This document shows positions 8,287 to 17,187 of a stretch of 64,000 bases of DNA, piece after piece. The stretch spans positions 1 to 64,000 of the forward strand of contig JAILRP010000061.1 in NCBI GenBank assembly GCA_024698075.1. The letters run 5' to 3'. Position numbers and translations under genes: made by a program. Position 1 is the first letter of the stretch; each line of letters opens with the position of its first letter. Origin of the DNA: Lachnospiraceae bacterium. Its GTDB lineage: Bacteria > Bacillota > Clostridia > Lachnospirales > Lachnospiraceae. The notes below the pieces were generated by a model that worked only from the letters and a program-made list of their open reading frames with translations, made no database searches and was not told the origin of the DNA.

Positions 8287-8748
8287 CTAATAGAACATTT
8301 CCTTCTGCTTAGGAGCATCATCGAATGAGATGCCCCGCCCGCTGCTCCATGAAGGCTGTATCTTCTCTATCTTAAGCGGTTCTCCCGCCTTTACGACGAC
8401 CTGATAATCGTCCTCGTAGACGATCTCCCCGGGCATGTTCGTGTACACGACATAATACGGATGGTCATACTTTTCAAGCAGCCACAGGGCGGGCCTTATG
8501 AGCTTCATCATCATCTCGGTGTTCTCTGTCTTGAAAAAACACACGACATTCTCCCTGCGCATGCACTGCGGCGGCCATGGCAGTATCTCCGCGAACCACG
8601 CATCTATCTCACGGAAGAGGTCGGCATCCTCTTCATCCATTATGTTGTTCTGTATGAGTCCCCAGCACATGCTGAAGATGCCTTTTGCATAAAGGGTATT
8701 CTCGGCGAGCTCCCTTCCCTGTATCCTCACATACTTAAAATCTGTCAT
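8287..8748 (-). CDS. Unknown 153-residue protein coupled to the PurF paralogue
   Basis: Starts MTDFKYVRIQGRELAENTLY. The ATG at 8748 overlaps the stop of the PurF-like gene by 4 bases (ATGA), so I prefer it to a start six codons upstream. The protein is soluble, with a compact N-terminal helical part (FSMCWGLIQNNIMDEEDADLF), a middle containing PWPPQCMRRENVVCFFKTEN, and a beta-rich end (YYVVYTNMPGEIVYEDDYQV). I do not recognise the family. Coupling to the PurF paralogue suggests that the two act together or are needed in fixed ratio. The gene ends just before the promoter of the next unit. Confidence 0.65.
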   Translation of the reverse strand: MTDFKYVRIQGRELAENTLYAKGIFSMCWGLIQNNIMDEEDADLFREIDAWFAEILPWPPQCMRRENVVCFFKTENTEMMMKLIRPALWLLEKYDHPYYVVYTNMPGEIVYEDDYQVVVKAGEPLKIEKIQPSWSSGRGISFDDAPKQKEMFY

Positions 8749-10190
8749 TTTGCCGCTCCGCTGCATCTGCCGCAGCCGCTGCAGCCCTCACCCTGCCTGT
8801 CCCAGCAGTATGTGCAGAGCTTCGACTTGTCGATCCCGACTGACTTTACCATGTCATCAAGCCTGTGGAACCGAAGCGACGTAAAGCCGAGCTGTGACCT
8901 AATGTCCTCGAGCATCATGCTGTATCTTTCACTGTCGGGATCCGCATATTCGGCGAGCACCTCGTCGGAAACATTCTCGCCCTCGCGCTCCCTGATGACG
9001 CGCCTGGTGATGAGATCGTATTCCGAATTGGAACGCGAGAAGTTAAGGAACGGACATCCGTAAAGAAGCGGCGGGCACGCGGGCCTTATATGGACCTCCT
9101 TGGCGCCGCTCATGTAGAGAAACTCCGTCGTCTCCCGAAGCTGGGTCCCCCTGACTATCGAATCGTCGATAAGGAGCAGTGATTTATCCCTGATAAGTGC
9201 GTCCACGGGTATCAGCTTCATGTGTGCTATGAGATTTCTCATGCTCTGGTCAGTCGGCATGAACGACCTAGGCCAGGTAGGCGTATATTTGATGAACGGC
9301 CTTGCGAACGGGATCCCCGACCTGTTGGCATAGCCTATCGCATGCGCTATCCCCGAATCGGGAACGCCGGCTACTATGTCGGGGCTTACATCATCACGCT
9401 CGGCAAGCATCGCCCCGCAGTTGTATCTCATGCTCTCCACGTTGACGCCTTCATAGGTGGAAGTGGGGTATCCGTAATATATCCACAGGAACGTGCATAT
9501 CTTCATCGTTTCCCCGGGCGGGCTTACCGTCTCGTAACCTTCCGGAGTTATGTAAACTATTTCGCCGGGGCCGAGCTCTTTCTCGTCGGTATATCCGATG
9601 TTGATATATGCGAAGCTTTCAAATGAAACGCAGTATCCGTCTTCCTTCTTTCCGATCATGACCGGCGTCCGGCCGTACAGGTCCCTTGCCGCATAAAGGC
9701 CTTCCTCCGTCATGACCATGAGCGTCAGCGAGCCCCTGACTTTTTCCTGTACGTTCCTGATCCCCTCAACGAACGAATCCTTCTGGTTTATAAGACAGGC
9801 CGCAAGCTCGGTCGGGTTGATGTTGCTGCCGCTCATTGCCAGGAACTGCGTGTGGTGCGTGGAAACTTCCCCGACAAGCTCATCAAGGTTGTCGATGCGC
9901 CCGACCGTCGTTATGGCAAAAGTACCGAGATGCGATCTGATCAGGAGCGGCTGCGGCTCATAGTCCGAAATACATCCGATCCCGAGGTTTCCCTTAAGCT
10001 CAGTTACATCCCTGTCAAACTTTGTCCTGAAAGGCGAATTGGTGATATTGTGTATGGCCCGGTCAAAACCCTTCTCGCCGAACACCGTCATTCCCGCACG
10101 CCTCGTGCCTAAGTGGGAATGGTAATCGGTCCCGAAGAAAAGGTCCCAAACGCAGTCTTTTTTTGATGCAACACCGAAAAATCCGCCCAT
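8745..10190 (-). CDS. Amidophosphoribosyltransferase (PurF) paralogue lacking the catalytic cysteine
   Basis: A 481-residue protein with the PurF architecture: an N-terminal class II glutaminase (Ntn) fold and a C-terminal type I phosphoribosyltransferase domain. The PRPP loop is clear in SLLLIDDSIVRGTQLRET, and FARPFIKYTPTWPRSFM matches the region before it. A Cys-rich tail (LCTYCWDRQGEGCSGCGRC) could hold metal or an Fe-S cluster. True PurF starts Met-Cys-Gly-Ile, and that Cys is the glutaminase nucleophile after Met removal. Here the start is MGGFFGV, so the nucleophile is absent. The start is fixed by AAGGAG 8 bases upstream. It is therefore unlikely to take ammonia from glutamine and may be an ammonia-dependent, regulatory or repurposed enzyme. 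Confidence 0.8.
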   Translation of the reverse strand: MGGFFGVASKKDCVWDLFFGTDYHSHLGTRRAGMTVFGEKGFDRAIHNITNSPFRTKFDRDVTELKGNLGIGCISDYEPQPLLIRSHLGTFAITTVGRIDNLDELVGEVSTHHTQFLAMSGSNINPTELAACLINQKDSFVEGIRNVQEKVRGSLTLMVMTEEGLYAARDLYGRTPVMIGKKEDGYCVSFESFAYINIGYTDEKELGPGEIVYITPEGYETVSPPGETMKICTFLWIYYGYPTSTYEGVNVESMRYNCGAMLAERDDVSPDIVAGVPDSGIAHAIGYANRSGIPFARPFIKYTPTWPRSFMPTDQSMRNLIAHMKLIPVDALIRDKSLLLIDDSIVRGTQLRETTEFLYMSGAKEVHIRPACPPLLYGCPFLNFSRSNSEYDLITRRVIREREGENVSDEVLAEYADPDSERYSMMLEDIRSQLGFTSLRFHRLDDMVKSVGIDKSKLCTYCWDRQGEGCSGCGRCSGAAK

Positions 10191-10211
10191 AAACTGTCTC
10201 CTTTTTTCAGA

Positions 10212-11609
10212 TCATTCCGCTAAAAATCCTGCCGCCTCCGCGGCACTTTCGGTCTCCGGAAAATCAGCCACCACCCTGCGGTATATCTCTGCCGCGGCTT
10301 CCGTCTCGCCCGACTCGGTATACGCGTACGCCAGATTCATGAGATACTCCGGATCGTCAGGCGCAAGCTCGCACACCTTTGTGTAATATTCTATTGCCGT
10401 CTGGTAATCTTTTGTCTTGAAGGCTTCCTTTGCAAGGCTTATGTAAGACTTCAGGGCATCACCCGCTGCCCTCTCCTGGAGATTTGTGTAAAGCTCCCTG
10501 AACTCATCGGATGATTCGAGCAGATAGTCGGCCCCGATCTCAGACAGCTCGTCCATCGTCTTTCCCGAATTCGAAGAATCTTCAAGATAGAGCCTTGCCG
10601 CCCGGAGCAGCCTGTCATTTTCCGTGGTGGCTCCGTTCGTTCCGGTAAGCTCCTCTATCTGATGCTCGAGCTCCTTCTTCTGGGTCTCGAGGGTCTCCGC
10701 TTTCTTTATCGATTCCTGGTGCGACGCCTTCTCAACGTTCAGCTCCTCGCTGACTGCCATGAACTTCTCGTCGTTCTCAGTCGTGGCGAGGCTTATCTTG
10801 CCGGGAAGTATCAGATACCAGCTTATCGCGATGCCTATGACTAGTCCGATGACAATGTTGATGATGCTCGAAAATCCGCGTTTTTCTTTTGTGCCCACCG
10901 GTTGGATGATCGTATCGTTTCCGTTCTGGTAAGTGACGATATCCTGAAGCACGAGCGCCGCATCGGCCTTGCCGTCTCCGGCTTCCGCCTGCTCGGTTAT
11001 GATCTGGTTGATCTCCTTTAAATATCTCTGAGTCGTCGTATCGTTCCGGTCGATCCTAAGGGCGCGCAGCAGCGTCCTCCTGGCCTTGTCGTAGTCTTTT
11101 CCCTCGATGTATAAAAGCGCCAGGAGCTGGTAGCCCTTTATGAGATTTTCATTTATGGAAAGTACTTTTTTGAGCTGGACCATGGCAAGGTCCTGGCTGT
11201 TCTGGTAGCAGAAGTTGAGCGCCTGGTTGTACTTCTTGATGGTCTGGTTGATCGTATCGAGCCTTGCGGGATTGCTCTGCAGGAAGTTTATGTACTCGTC
11301 AGCGATGTTCTTCTTGCTCTCGTAATTCTTGCTTATTATCCATTCAGAAAGAGCCGGAACCACCTCACCTCTCTCAAAGTAACACAGTCCCAGCAGATTT
11401 CTTGCATCGATATTTCTTTTATTGTATTTAAGGCTCTCGTTAAGAGACGCGATCGCGCCCGAAATGTCCCTTACGTTCGCTTTTGCAAGGCCTTCGTTGT
11501 ACAGCATGTTTGACATGCACATGATATGCCTGTACGTCCTCACATAGGCACCGCAGGACTGGCAGTAATCTTCAGGGCCGAGTCGGCTGCCGCATGCGTA
11601 ACATTTCAT
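10212..11609 (-). CDS. Zinc-ribbon, TPR and coiled-coil membrane protein
   Basis: The 465-residue protein begins with a zinc ribbon (Cys 3, 6, 16 and 19), followed by TPR-like helical repeats at about 30-200 (AIASLNESLKYNKRNIDARN, AMVQLKKVLSINENLIKGYQ, KARRTLLRALRIDRNDTTTQ). One membrane helix lies near 250-270 (IINIVIGLVIGIAISWYLIL). Then come a coiled coil (about 280-325) and a second TPR block at the C-terminus. The TPRs would lie on both sides of the membrane, with the ribbon inside. The ATG overlaps the stop of the 49-residue gene by 4 bases. A scaffold role is suggested by the architecture only. Confidence 0.75.
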   Translation of the reverse strand: MKCYACGSRLGPEDYCQSCGAYVRTYRHIMCMSNMLYNEGLAKANVRDISGAIASLNESLKYNKRNIDARNLLGLCYFERGEVVPALSEWIISKNYESKKNIADEYINFLQSNPARLDTINQTIKKYNQALNFCYQNSQDLAMVQLKKVLSINENLIKGYQLLALLYIEGKDYDKARRTLLRALRIDRNDTTTQRYLKEINQIITEQAEAGDGKADAALVLQDIVTYQNGNDTIIQPVGTKEKRGFSSIINIVIGLVIGIAISWYLILPGKISLATTENDEKFMAVSEELNVEKASHQESIKKAETLETQKKELEHQIEELTGTNGATTENDRLLRAARLYLEDSSNSGKTMDELSEIGADYLLESSDEFRELYTNLQERAAGDALKSYISLAKEAFKTKDYQTAIEYYTKVCELAPDDPEYLMNLAYAYTESGETEAAAEIYRRVVADFPETESAAEAAGFLAE

Positions 11610-11755
11610 AACTGTTTATTCTCTTTTTCCCTGCGAAGCATCTCAAGCATGATATCCGTCATGTCCGTAAGTTCATGCTCCCTCACGGCGTTTTCGACTT
11701 CCTCCACTTCCATGCTCGGATGAAATTTTTTCAGTTCTTCCTCAAAGTTGATCAT
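11606..11755 (-). CDS. Small 49-residue protein
   Basis: A short open frame, MINFEEELKKFHPSMEVEEV continuing to LRREKENKQL, is acidic and helical and unrelated to families I know. Its ATG overlaps the stop of the FapA gene (ATGA at 11752-11755). Its own TGA overlaps the ATG of the zinc-ribbon/TPR gene (11606-11609). Overlap at both ends is strong evidence for a real gene translated in series with its neighbours. A small adaptor for the TPR protein is possible but unproven. Confidence 0.65.
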   Translation of the reverse strand: MINFEEELKKFHPSMEVEEVENAVREHELTDMTDIMLEMLRREKENKQL

Positions 11756-13137
11756 AATTCACTCACCTCTATGACATCGCTTCCCGACGGCCTGTAGAAC
11801 TTAACATGCCTCATCGGGCTTTTGATCTGCATCTCCTTGTTGTCTATCATGACGGTCACTCCGGGATGTACGTTTTCCTCCACGGATACCGACGCATTCA
11901 TCCCGACGCTTATCGTCGTCTCTATTTCGGCCAGTTCCTTTTCGACGTGCTCGAGCAGGCGCATGTCACGCTTCAGCCTTCTCTCGAGCTGGCTGATCTT
12001 GGCATCCTTCACATCCTTCGGATCGTCCGTAAGCCTGACGTCCCTTATCTGTTCTATCTCTCTCTTTGTCTTGCTGATGCTTGCCCTCGCGCTGTCAGCC
12101 TTTGATTCGAGAAGGTGATGGCGCCTGTCATAATCCTCGCTGATCCCGGACGCTACCTTCGTCCTTATCTCCGCATTGTTCCCGGCATGCCCCATCCTCA
12201 TCTCTCCGACGCAGTGGCTTATGCCGCCAATCACGGCTCCGCGCCTGCCGCTTATGATGATCGATTTGCCTGCGGATATTACTGAGTTCAGGATGATGTT
12301 CGCCTCAACGTTTCCTTTTGCCCGCACCTCGGTGAACTCTATGAAGTTTGCATATATGTTTCCGCCCGATACCAGCTTTGCCTTGCCGCTGCCCTGCATT
12401 CCCTTCTTCAGGACGATGTCGCCCTCGGCGATTATCGTGGCGGCTTCAACGGAACCGTCAACGGTGACCGTCTTCGTGGCCCTTATGTATGTACCGGACC
12501 TCACGTTCCCGTGGACTATCACATCTCCGCGAAAATCGATCCTGCCGGTGACGAGGTCAAGATCGCCCCTCAGTTCATATAGGTCACGGACGTGGAGCTT
12601 GAAGTTATCGTATTCCACTCTTCCTTCCATAGAGGCTGTATATGTGTTGCCGTCGAACGAGACATCAAATCCGGAGCCCTTTATCTCCGGGAGGTCCTTG
12701 GCCGGCTTGCACCTAAGCTCCCTGTTCTTAACGTCAAGGCCCGAAGAACCCGGTACCGCGGGATGATAAACGGCCAGCACATCTCCGGGGCTGACGCTCT
12801 GTATAATGCTCATGCTCTGGTAATCGACCGAACCGTCAGAGCGTATGGTCGGATGCTTGATCTCACCCATGCTGAAGCAGAATTCATAGTAGCCGTTCTG
12901 CGTCTCTATGAGGCTCCTGCCCTTTGCAACGGTGATATCTTTGTAATACGTCTTTTCTTTTATCGCCTTTTCTATCTCTGAATAGATGATGCCTGAAGTG
13001 ACGCCGTTCGCGCGCAGATACAGAGCCACGTCTTCCGGGGTAATGCTCTCCCCCTCGGCGGGAGGAGTCAGGAACAGCGTGGCAGTCATGCAGTCATCCG
13101 ATATGACGCATCTCCATTTGTCTGTCGCAGCCGGCAT
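11752..13137 (-). CDS. FapA family (DUF342) polymer-like protein, first copy
   Basis: About 461 residues. The N-terminal domain includes VSPGDVLAVYHPAVPG. It leads to a right-handed beta-helix region with short repeated turns (VIVHGNVRSGTYIRA, VTVDGSVEAATIIAEGDIVL, VRAKGNVEANIILNSVISAG). A coiled coil follows (about 330-420, ISKTKREIEQIRDV and SQLERRLKRDMRLLEHVEKE), then a short C-terminal beta segment. This is the FapA/DUF342 layout known in flagellated Firmicutes and in Vibrio. Start options are GTG at 13143, immediately after the valS stop, or ATG at 13137; I prefer ATG because AGGTG precedes it. It is coupled by a 4-base overlap to the 49-residue gene. A second copy lies in the flagellar cluster. 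Confidence 0.85.
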   Translation of the reverse strand: MPAATDKWRCVISDDCMTATLFLTPPAEGESITPEDVALYLRANGVTSGIIYSEIEKAIKEKTYYKDITVAKGRSLIETQNGYYEFCFSMGEIKHPTIRSDGSVDYQSMSIIQSVSPGDVLAVYHPAVPGSSGLDVKNRELRCKPAKDLPEIKGSGFDVSFDGNTYTASMEGRVEYDNFKLHVRDLYELRGDLDLVTGRIDFRGDVIVHGNVRSGTYIRATKTVTVDGSVEAATIIAEGDIVLKKGMQGSGKAKLVSGGNIYANFIEFTEVRAKGNVEANIILNSVISAGKSIIISGRRGAVIGGISHCVGEMRMGHAGNNAEIRTKVASGISEDYDRRHHLLESKADSARASISKTKREIEQIRDVRLTDDPKDVKDAKISQLERRLKRDMRLLEHVEKELAEIETTISVGMNASVSVEENVHPGVTVMIDNKEMQIKSPMRHVKFYRPSGSDVIEVSEL

Positions 13138-13143
13138 CAGCAC

Positions 13144-15831
13144 CTACTTTCCGTCAGTCTTTGTCAGTGTCGCGAGACGTTCCTCGACCTGCGCTGACAG
13201 CTGAGTGTATTTTTCGAGCTTTTCCTTTTCCTCGTTGATCTTGGCCTCGGGCGCCTTGCTGACGAACTTCTCGTTCGAGAGCATGCCCTCGCATCTTTTT
13301 ATCTCACCCGCAAGCCTCTGTTTTTCCTTTGTGAGGCGATCTATTTCGGCTGATATGTCCACAAGTTCCGCGAACGGTATGTAGATGGCTGCGTCCGCTA
13401 TCATGACGGATACCGCATCGTCATCAATGCCCGTCCTGTCGGGAACAACAACAGACGACTCCGCTCCCGCAAGGCTTTCGAAGAATACCTTGCCCTTTGT
13501 GAACGCGGCCTTTACCTTATCGTTCGTCGTGACGATGAACACGCTGGCCTTCTTCGAAGGTGCGACGTTCATCTCGCTCCTTACGTTTCTGATCCCGCGC
13601 ACCGCTTCCTTGATGAGCTCGATCTCGGCTTCATCCTCTTCATACTCGCGCGCGCTGTCATACTTCGGCCATGCCGAGATCATGATGCTATCGGCCTCGC
13701 GGTCTGCGTCACTCTCCGTCAGCGTGCAGTATATCTCCTCCGTGATGAACGGCATGTACGGATGCAGAAGCTTCAGGGAATCAATGAGCACGGTCTTCAG
13801 CGTATGTAGCGCGGCGTTCGCCGATGCGGCGTCATCCGTATTGTAAAGCCTGGGCTTTACCATCTCTATGTACCAGTCACACAGGACGTCATAAATAAAA
13901 TCATATACTTTCGAGACCGCTATTCCGAGCTCGAATTTTTCCATGTTGTCGGTGACCTCGCGGACTACCTTGTTGAGCTTTGAGAGCACCCATCTGTCCG
14001 CAGCCCAGAGCTCATCTTCGGCGGGCTTCGTTATCGTCTTGCCCTCCATGTTCATCATGATGAACCTTGAGGCGTTCCATACCTTGTTCGCGAAGTTCCT
14101 GCTCGCCTCGACCCTTTCGTCGGTAAACCTCATGTCGTTGCCCGGAGCGTTTCCGGTAACGAGAGTGAAGCGCAGGGCGTCGGCTCCGTACTTTTCTATG
14201 ACCTCGAGCGGATCGATGCCGTTGCCGAGCGATTTGCTCATCTTGCGTCCGAGCCCGTCACGGACCAGCCCGTGGAACAGCACGGTCGAGAACGGCTTCT
14301 TCCCCATGTGCTCATATCCCGAAAAGATCATCCTGATGACCCAGAAGAATATGATGTCGTATCCGGTCACGAGTACATCCGTCGGATAGAAATAATCAAG
14401 CTCTTCGGTCTTATCCGGCCAGCCGAGCGTCGAGAACGGCCAGAGCGCGGACGAGAACCATGTGTCAAGCGTATCCTCATCCTGCACGACATTTGTGCTT
14501 CCGCACTTGCCGCATTTGCAGACCGGCTCTTTTGAGACCGTCATCTCACCGCAGTCAGCGCAGTAATATGCCGGGATCCTGTGGCCCCACCAGAGCTGGC
14601 GGCTGATGCACCAGTCACGGATATTGTCGGTCCAGTTGTAATATGTCCTGTCCATCCTCGGAGGGACAAGCTTGATGTCCCCGGTCGCGACCGCATCCCT
14701 TGCGGGCTTTATGAGGTCATCCATCTTCACGAACCACTGCTGCTTTACGAGCGGCTGGATGGTCGTTCCGCACCTGTCATGCGTTCCGACGTTGTGGTCA
14801 TAGTCCTCTATCTTGACAAGGAGCCCGAGCTCCTTTAATTCCTCGACTATCGCAGCCCTTGCCTCAAGGTCTGTCATTCCTTCGTACTTGCCGCCGTTTT
14901 CATTGATCGTGCCGTCATCGTTCATGACGTTGACTATCGGCAGGTCATGGCGCTTTCCGACCTCAAAGTCGTTAGGGTCGTGTCCCGGCGTTATCTTGAC
15001 GACACCGGTTCCGAATTCCATGTCGACATACGTATCCTCGACAACCGGGATGAGCTTATCCACGATCGGAAGCCATACGCTCTTTCCGTGAAGGTGCGTA
15101 TACCTTTCGTCATCCGGATGGACTGCGACCGCGGTATCTCCGAGCATCGTCTCGGGACGTGTGGTCGCAAACGTCAGGAATTCCGTCTTCGAAGGCTTGC
15201 CGCCGTCATCAACGGGATACTTTATGTGCCACAGATGCGACGGCTGAGTCACATACTCTACCTCCGCATCCGAGATCGATGTATTGCAGACGGGACACCA
15301 GTTGATGATCCTCGCGCCCTTGTAAATGAGTCCCTTATTGTAAAGGTTGACGAACACCTCCGTGACGGCCCTGTTGCAGCCCTCATCCATCGTGAAGCGC
15401 TCGCGCTCCCAGTCGCAGGAGCTTCCCATCTTGCGGAGCTGCCTGGTGATCCTTCCGCCGTATTCTTCCCTCCACTGCCATACGCGGTCGAGGAATTTTT
15501 CCCTTCCGAGGTCGTGCTTGTCAATGCCCTCCTTCTTGAGCTCGGACATTACCCTGACCTCGGTCGCTATGCTCGCGTGGTCGGTGCCCGGCTGCCAGAG
15601 CGCATTGTATCCCTGCATGCGCTTGAAACGGATGAGTATGTCCTGCATCGTATTGTCGAGCGCATGTCCCATGTGGAGCTGCCCCGTGATGTTCGGCGGC
15701 GGCATCACTATCGTGAACGGCTTCTTCGACCTGTCAGGCACTGCATGAAAATAGCCGCTCTTCTCCCACTTTTCGTATAATCTTCCTTCCATGTCCGAAG
15801 GATCATAGGTTTTTGCGAGTTCTCTTCCCAT
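13144..15831 (-). CDS. valS: Valyl-tRNA synthetase
   Basis: Class I synthetase of 895 residues, the usual length. The HIGH-type motif is PPPNITGQLHMGHALD (near residue 45). The editing domain contains the DTAVAVHPDDERYTHL region (near 230). A zinc-knuckle-like insert CADCGEMTVSKEPVCKCGKC precedes DTWFSSALWP. KMSKSLGNGIDPLEV closes the catalytic core. An anticodon-binding helical domain and the C-terminal tRNA-binding coiled coil (EIDRLTKEKQRLAGEIKRCE) follow. A promoter is predicted at 15870-15898. No T-box leader fits, because only about 40 bases separate the predicted start of transcription from the ATG. The FapA gene follows almost directly. Confidence 0.96.
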   Translation of the reverse strand: MGRELAKTYDPSDMEGRLYEKWEKSGYFHAVPDRSKKPFTIVMPPPNITGQLHMGHALDNTMQDILIRFKRMQGYNALWQPGTDHASIATEVRVMSELKKEGIDKHDLGREKFLDRVWQWREEYGGRITRQLRKMGSSCDWERERFTMDEGCNRAVTEVFVNLYNKGLIYKGARIINWCPVCNTSISDAEVEYVTQPSHLWHIKYPVDDGGKPSKTEFLTFATTRPETMLGDTAVAVHPDDERYTHLHGKSVWLPIVDKLIPVVEDTYVDMEFGTGVVKITPGHDPNDFEVGKRHDLPIVNVMNDDGTINENGGKYEGMTDLEARAAIVEELKELGLLVKIEDYDHNVGTHDRCGTTIQPLVKQQWFVKMDDLIKPARDAVATGDIKLVPPRMDRTYYNWTDNIRDWCISRQLWWGHRIPAYYCADCGEMTVSKEPVCKCGKCGSTNVVQDEDTLDTWFSSALWPFSTLGWPDKTEELDYFYPTDVLVTGYDIIFFWVIRMIFSGYEHMGKKPFSTVLFHGLVRDGLGRKMSKSLGNGIDPLEVIEKYGADALRFTLVTGNAPGNDMRFTDERVEASRNFANKVWNASRFIMMNMEGKTITKPAEDELWAADRWVLSKLNKVVREVTDNMEKFELGIAVSKVYDFIYDVLCDWYIEMVKPRLYNTDDAASANAALHTLKTVLIDSLKLLHPYMPFITEEIYCTLTESDADREADSIMISAWPKYDSAREYEEDEAEIELIKEAVRGIRNVRSEMNVAPSKKASVFIVTTNDKVKAAFTKGKVFFESLAGAESSVVVPDRTGIDDDAVSVMIADAAIYIPFAELVDISAEIDRLTKEKQRLAGEIKRCEGMLSNEKFVSKAPEAKINEEKEKLEKYTQLSAQVEERLATLTKTDGK

Positions 15832-15869
15832 AATAGTTTCACTGCTCCCGGTTAGTATTCAAACATCTT

Positions 15870-15898
15870 ATTATATCACTTTTACGCTGCCCTGTCAT
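15870..15898 (-). promoter_or_regulatory. Promoter of valS
   Basis: On the minus strand, ATGACA (15893-15898), 17 bases, then a perfect TATAAT (15870-15875). The -35 box overlaps the stop of the diguanylate cyclase gene. Transcription would start near 15863. Confidence 0.65.
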
Positions 15899-17187
15899 AC
15901 GATAACGCGGTCCCTGCCCGACTGCTTTCCTTCGTAAAGCTTGTCGTCGGCGGCGCGGATCAGGTGGTTGATCGCAACTCCCGGGACTTTCTCGGCTGCG
16001 CCGAAAGTCATCGTGACCTTATGTATCTGCATGTCATATTCTACTTCATTGTCATGCAGCGCCTGCCTTATGATCATGAGCGCGTCCCTTGCCTCCTCTA
16101 TGCCGCAGTTAACGAACACGAGAAGGAATTCCTCGCCTCCCCATCTGGCCACAAAGCCCTCGCGTCCGCTCATCCCTTCATTGAGAAGGTGAGCGACCTC
16201 ACGGAGCACGACATCGCCGCATTCATGTCCGAATGTGTCGTTGAAGTTCTTGAAATGGTCTATGTCTCCTATGGCCACGCTGTACTTGACTCCGCTCTCT
16301 TCTATCTCGTCAATCCTCTTTTCGGCGCTCCGCCTGTTGAAAAGCCCCGTCAGGACATCACGCTCAATGAGGCGCCGGAGCGCTATCTGCAGGTTCTTTA
16401 AGTTCCTTCCCATCTCCCCGAGCTCATCCTCACGCTGGACTACCCTCGCATCGATCTTGGCATCGAGCTTGTTCTCGCCAAGCTCCTTCATGAAATCGAG
16501 CATGAGCTTTACTATGGTGACAAGGTTGCTCGCAAAACGCGTGATGAAAAATGATGTGATGAGTATCGCGAGGACCATCACGATAAGATTGTTCCTTACC
16601 GACCTGTTGATGCTCTGCTTTATTACGGTCGCGGGCTTTGCGATCCCGATCATCCCGATGCACTTGCCGTCCGCTTCCTCATCGACCGGGGCATAGTATG
16701 CATAATACTCAACCCCGCCGATCGATACGTTGTTATAAAATCTCGGCGAATGCCGGCCGTATACATCATCCACTATCTTCTCGCTCGCAACGGACATCGT
16801 CATCCTCTCGCCCGAAGAATCCTTGAGCGTAGTGATGAGCCTTGTGTCGACCCCGAATATGGTGATGTCGACCCCGCTCTTTTCCTTTATCCCGTCGACG
16901 AGCACAAAGTCATCGGAAATGACCGTGCCGCCTTTATAGAGCTTTATCGCGCCGTCTTCGAGCGCGGCCTCGTATTTGCCCGGATAGGCCTGTTCATACG
17001 CAGCAAGCACGGTCACCGCGACATTCTTCAGGTTGTCCTCGGCCTCGGTCGTCATGCTCATGTCAACGGCCCTCGAGCAGACCATCATCATCACGATGCC
17101 GCAGACAATGAGCGGCACGAGGGTCATCATCATGAATTCGAGATAAAACGATCTGTTGCCCTTTTTGGTTGCCCTAGCAAGCTTCAT
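15895..17187 (-). CDS. Membrane-bound diguanylate cyclase with extracellular sensor
   Basis: A 430-residue protein predicted to make cyclic di-GMP from two GTP. One membrane helix lies at about 20-42 (MMMTLVPLIVCGIVMMMVCS). An extracellular Cache-like sensor covers about 45-190 (GVDTRLITTLKDSSG, YYAYYAPVDEEADGKCIGMI). A second helix lies near 200-220, then a HAMP-like linker and a GGDEF domain. The active loop reads RWGGEEF, which is catalytically competent. The RxxD inhibitory site usually found just before it is not seen (SGREGFVAR instead). The ATG overlaps the PHP gene stop by 4 bases. A PilZ receiver and a full flagellum are encoded in the same window. Confidence 0.88.
   Translation of the reverse strand: MKLARATKKGNRSFYLEFMMMTLVPLIVCGIVMMMVCSRAVDMSMTTEAEDNLKNVAVTVLAAYEQAYPGKYEAALEDGAIKLYKGGTVISDDFVLVDGIKEKSGVDITIFGVDTRLITTLKDSSGERMTMSVASEKIVDDVYGRHSPRFYNNVSIGGVEYYAYYAPVDEEADGKCIGMIGIAKPATVIKQSINRSVRNNLIVMVLAILITSFFITRFASNLVTIVKLMLDFMKELGENKLDAKIDARVVQREDELGEMGRNLKNLQIALRRLIERDVLTGLFNRRSAEKRIDEIEESGVKYSVAIGDIDHFKNFNDTFGHECGDVVLREVAHLLNEGMSGREGFVARWGGEEFLLVFVNCGIEEARDALMIIRQALHDNEVEYDMQIHKVTMTFGAAEKVPGVAINHLIRAADDKLYEGKQSGRDRVIV

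Noticed and set aside
15832..15869. T-box leader for valS
   Set aside because: The gap between the predicted transcription start and the ATG is far too short for a T-box.
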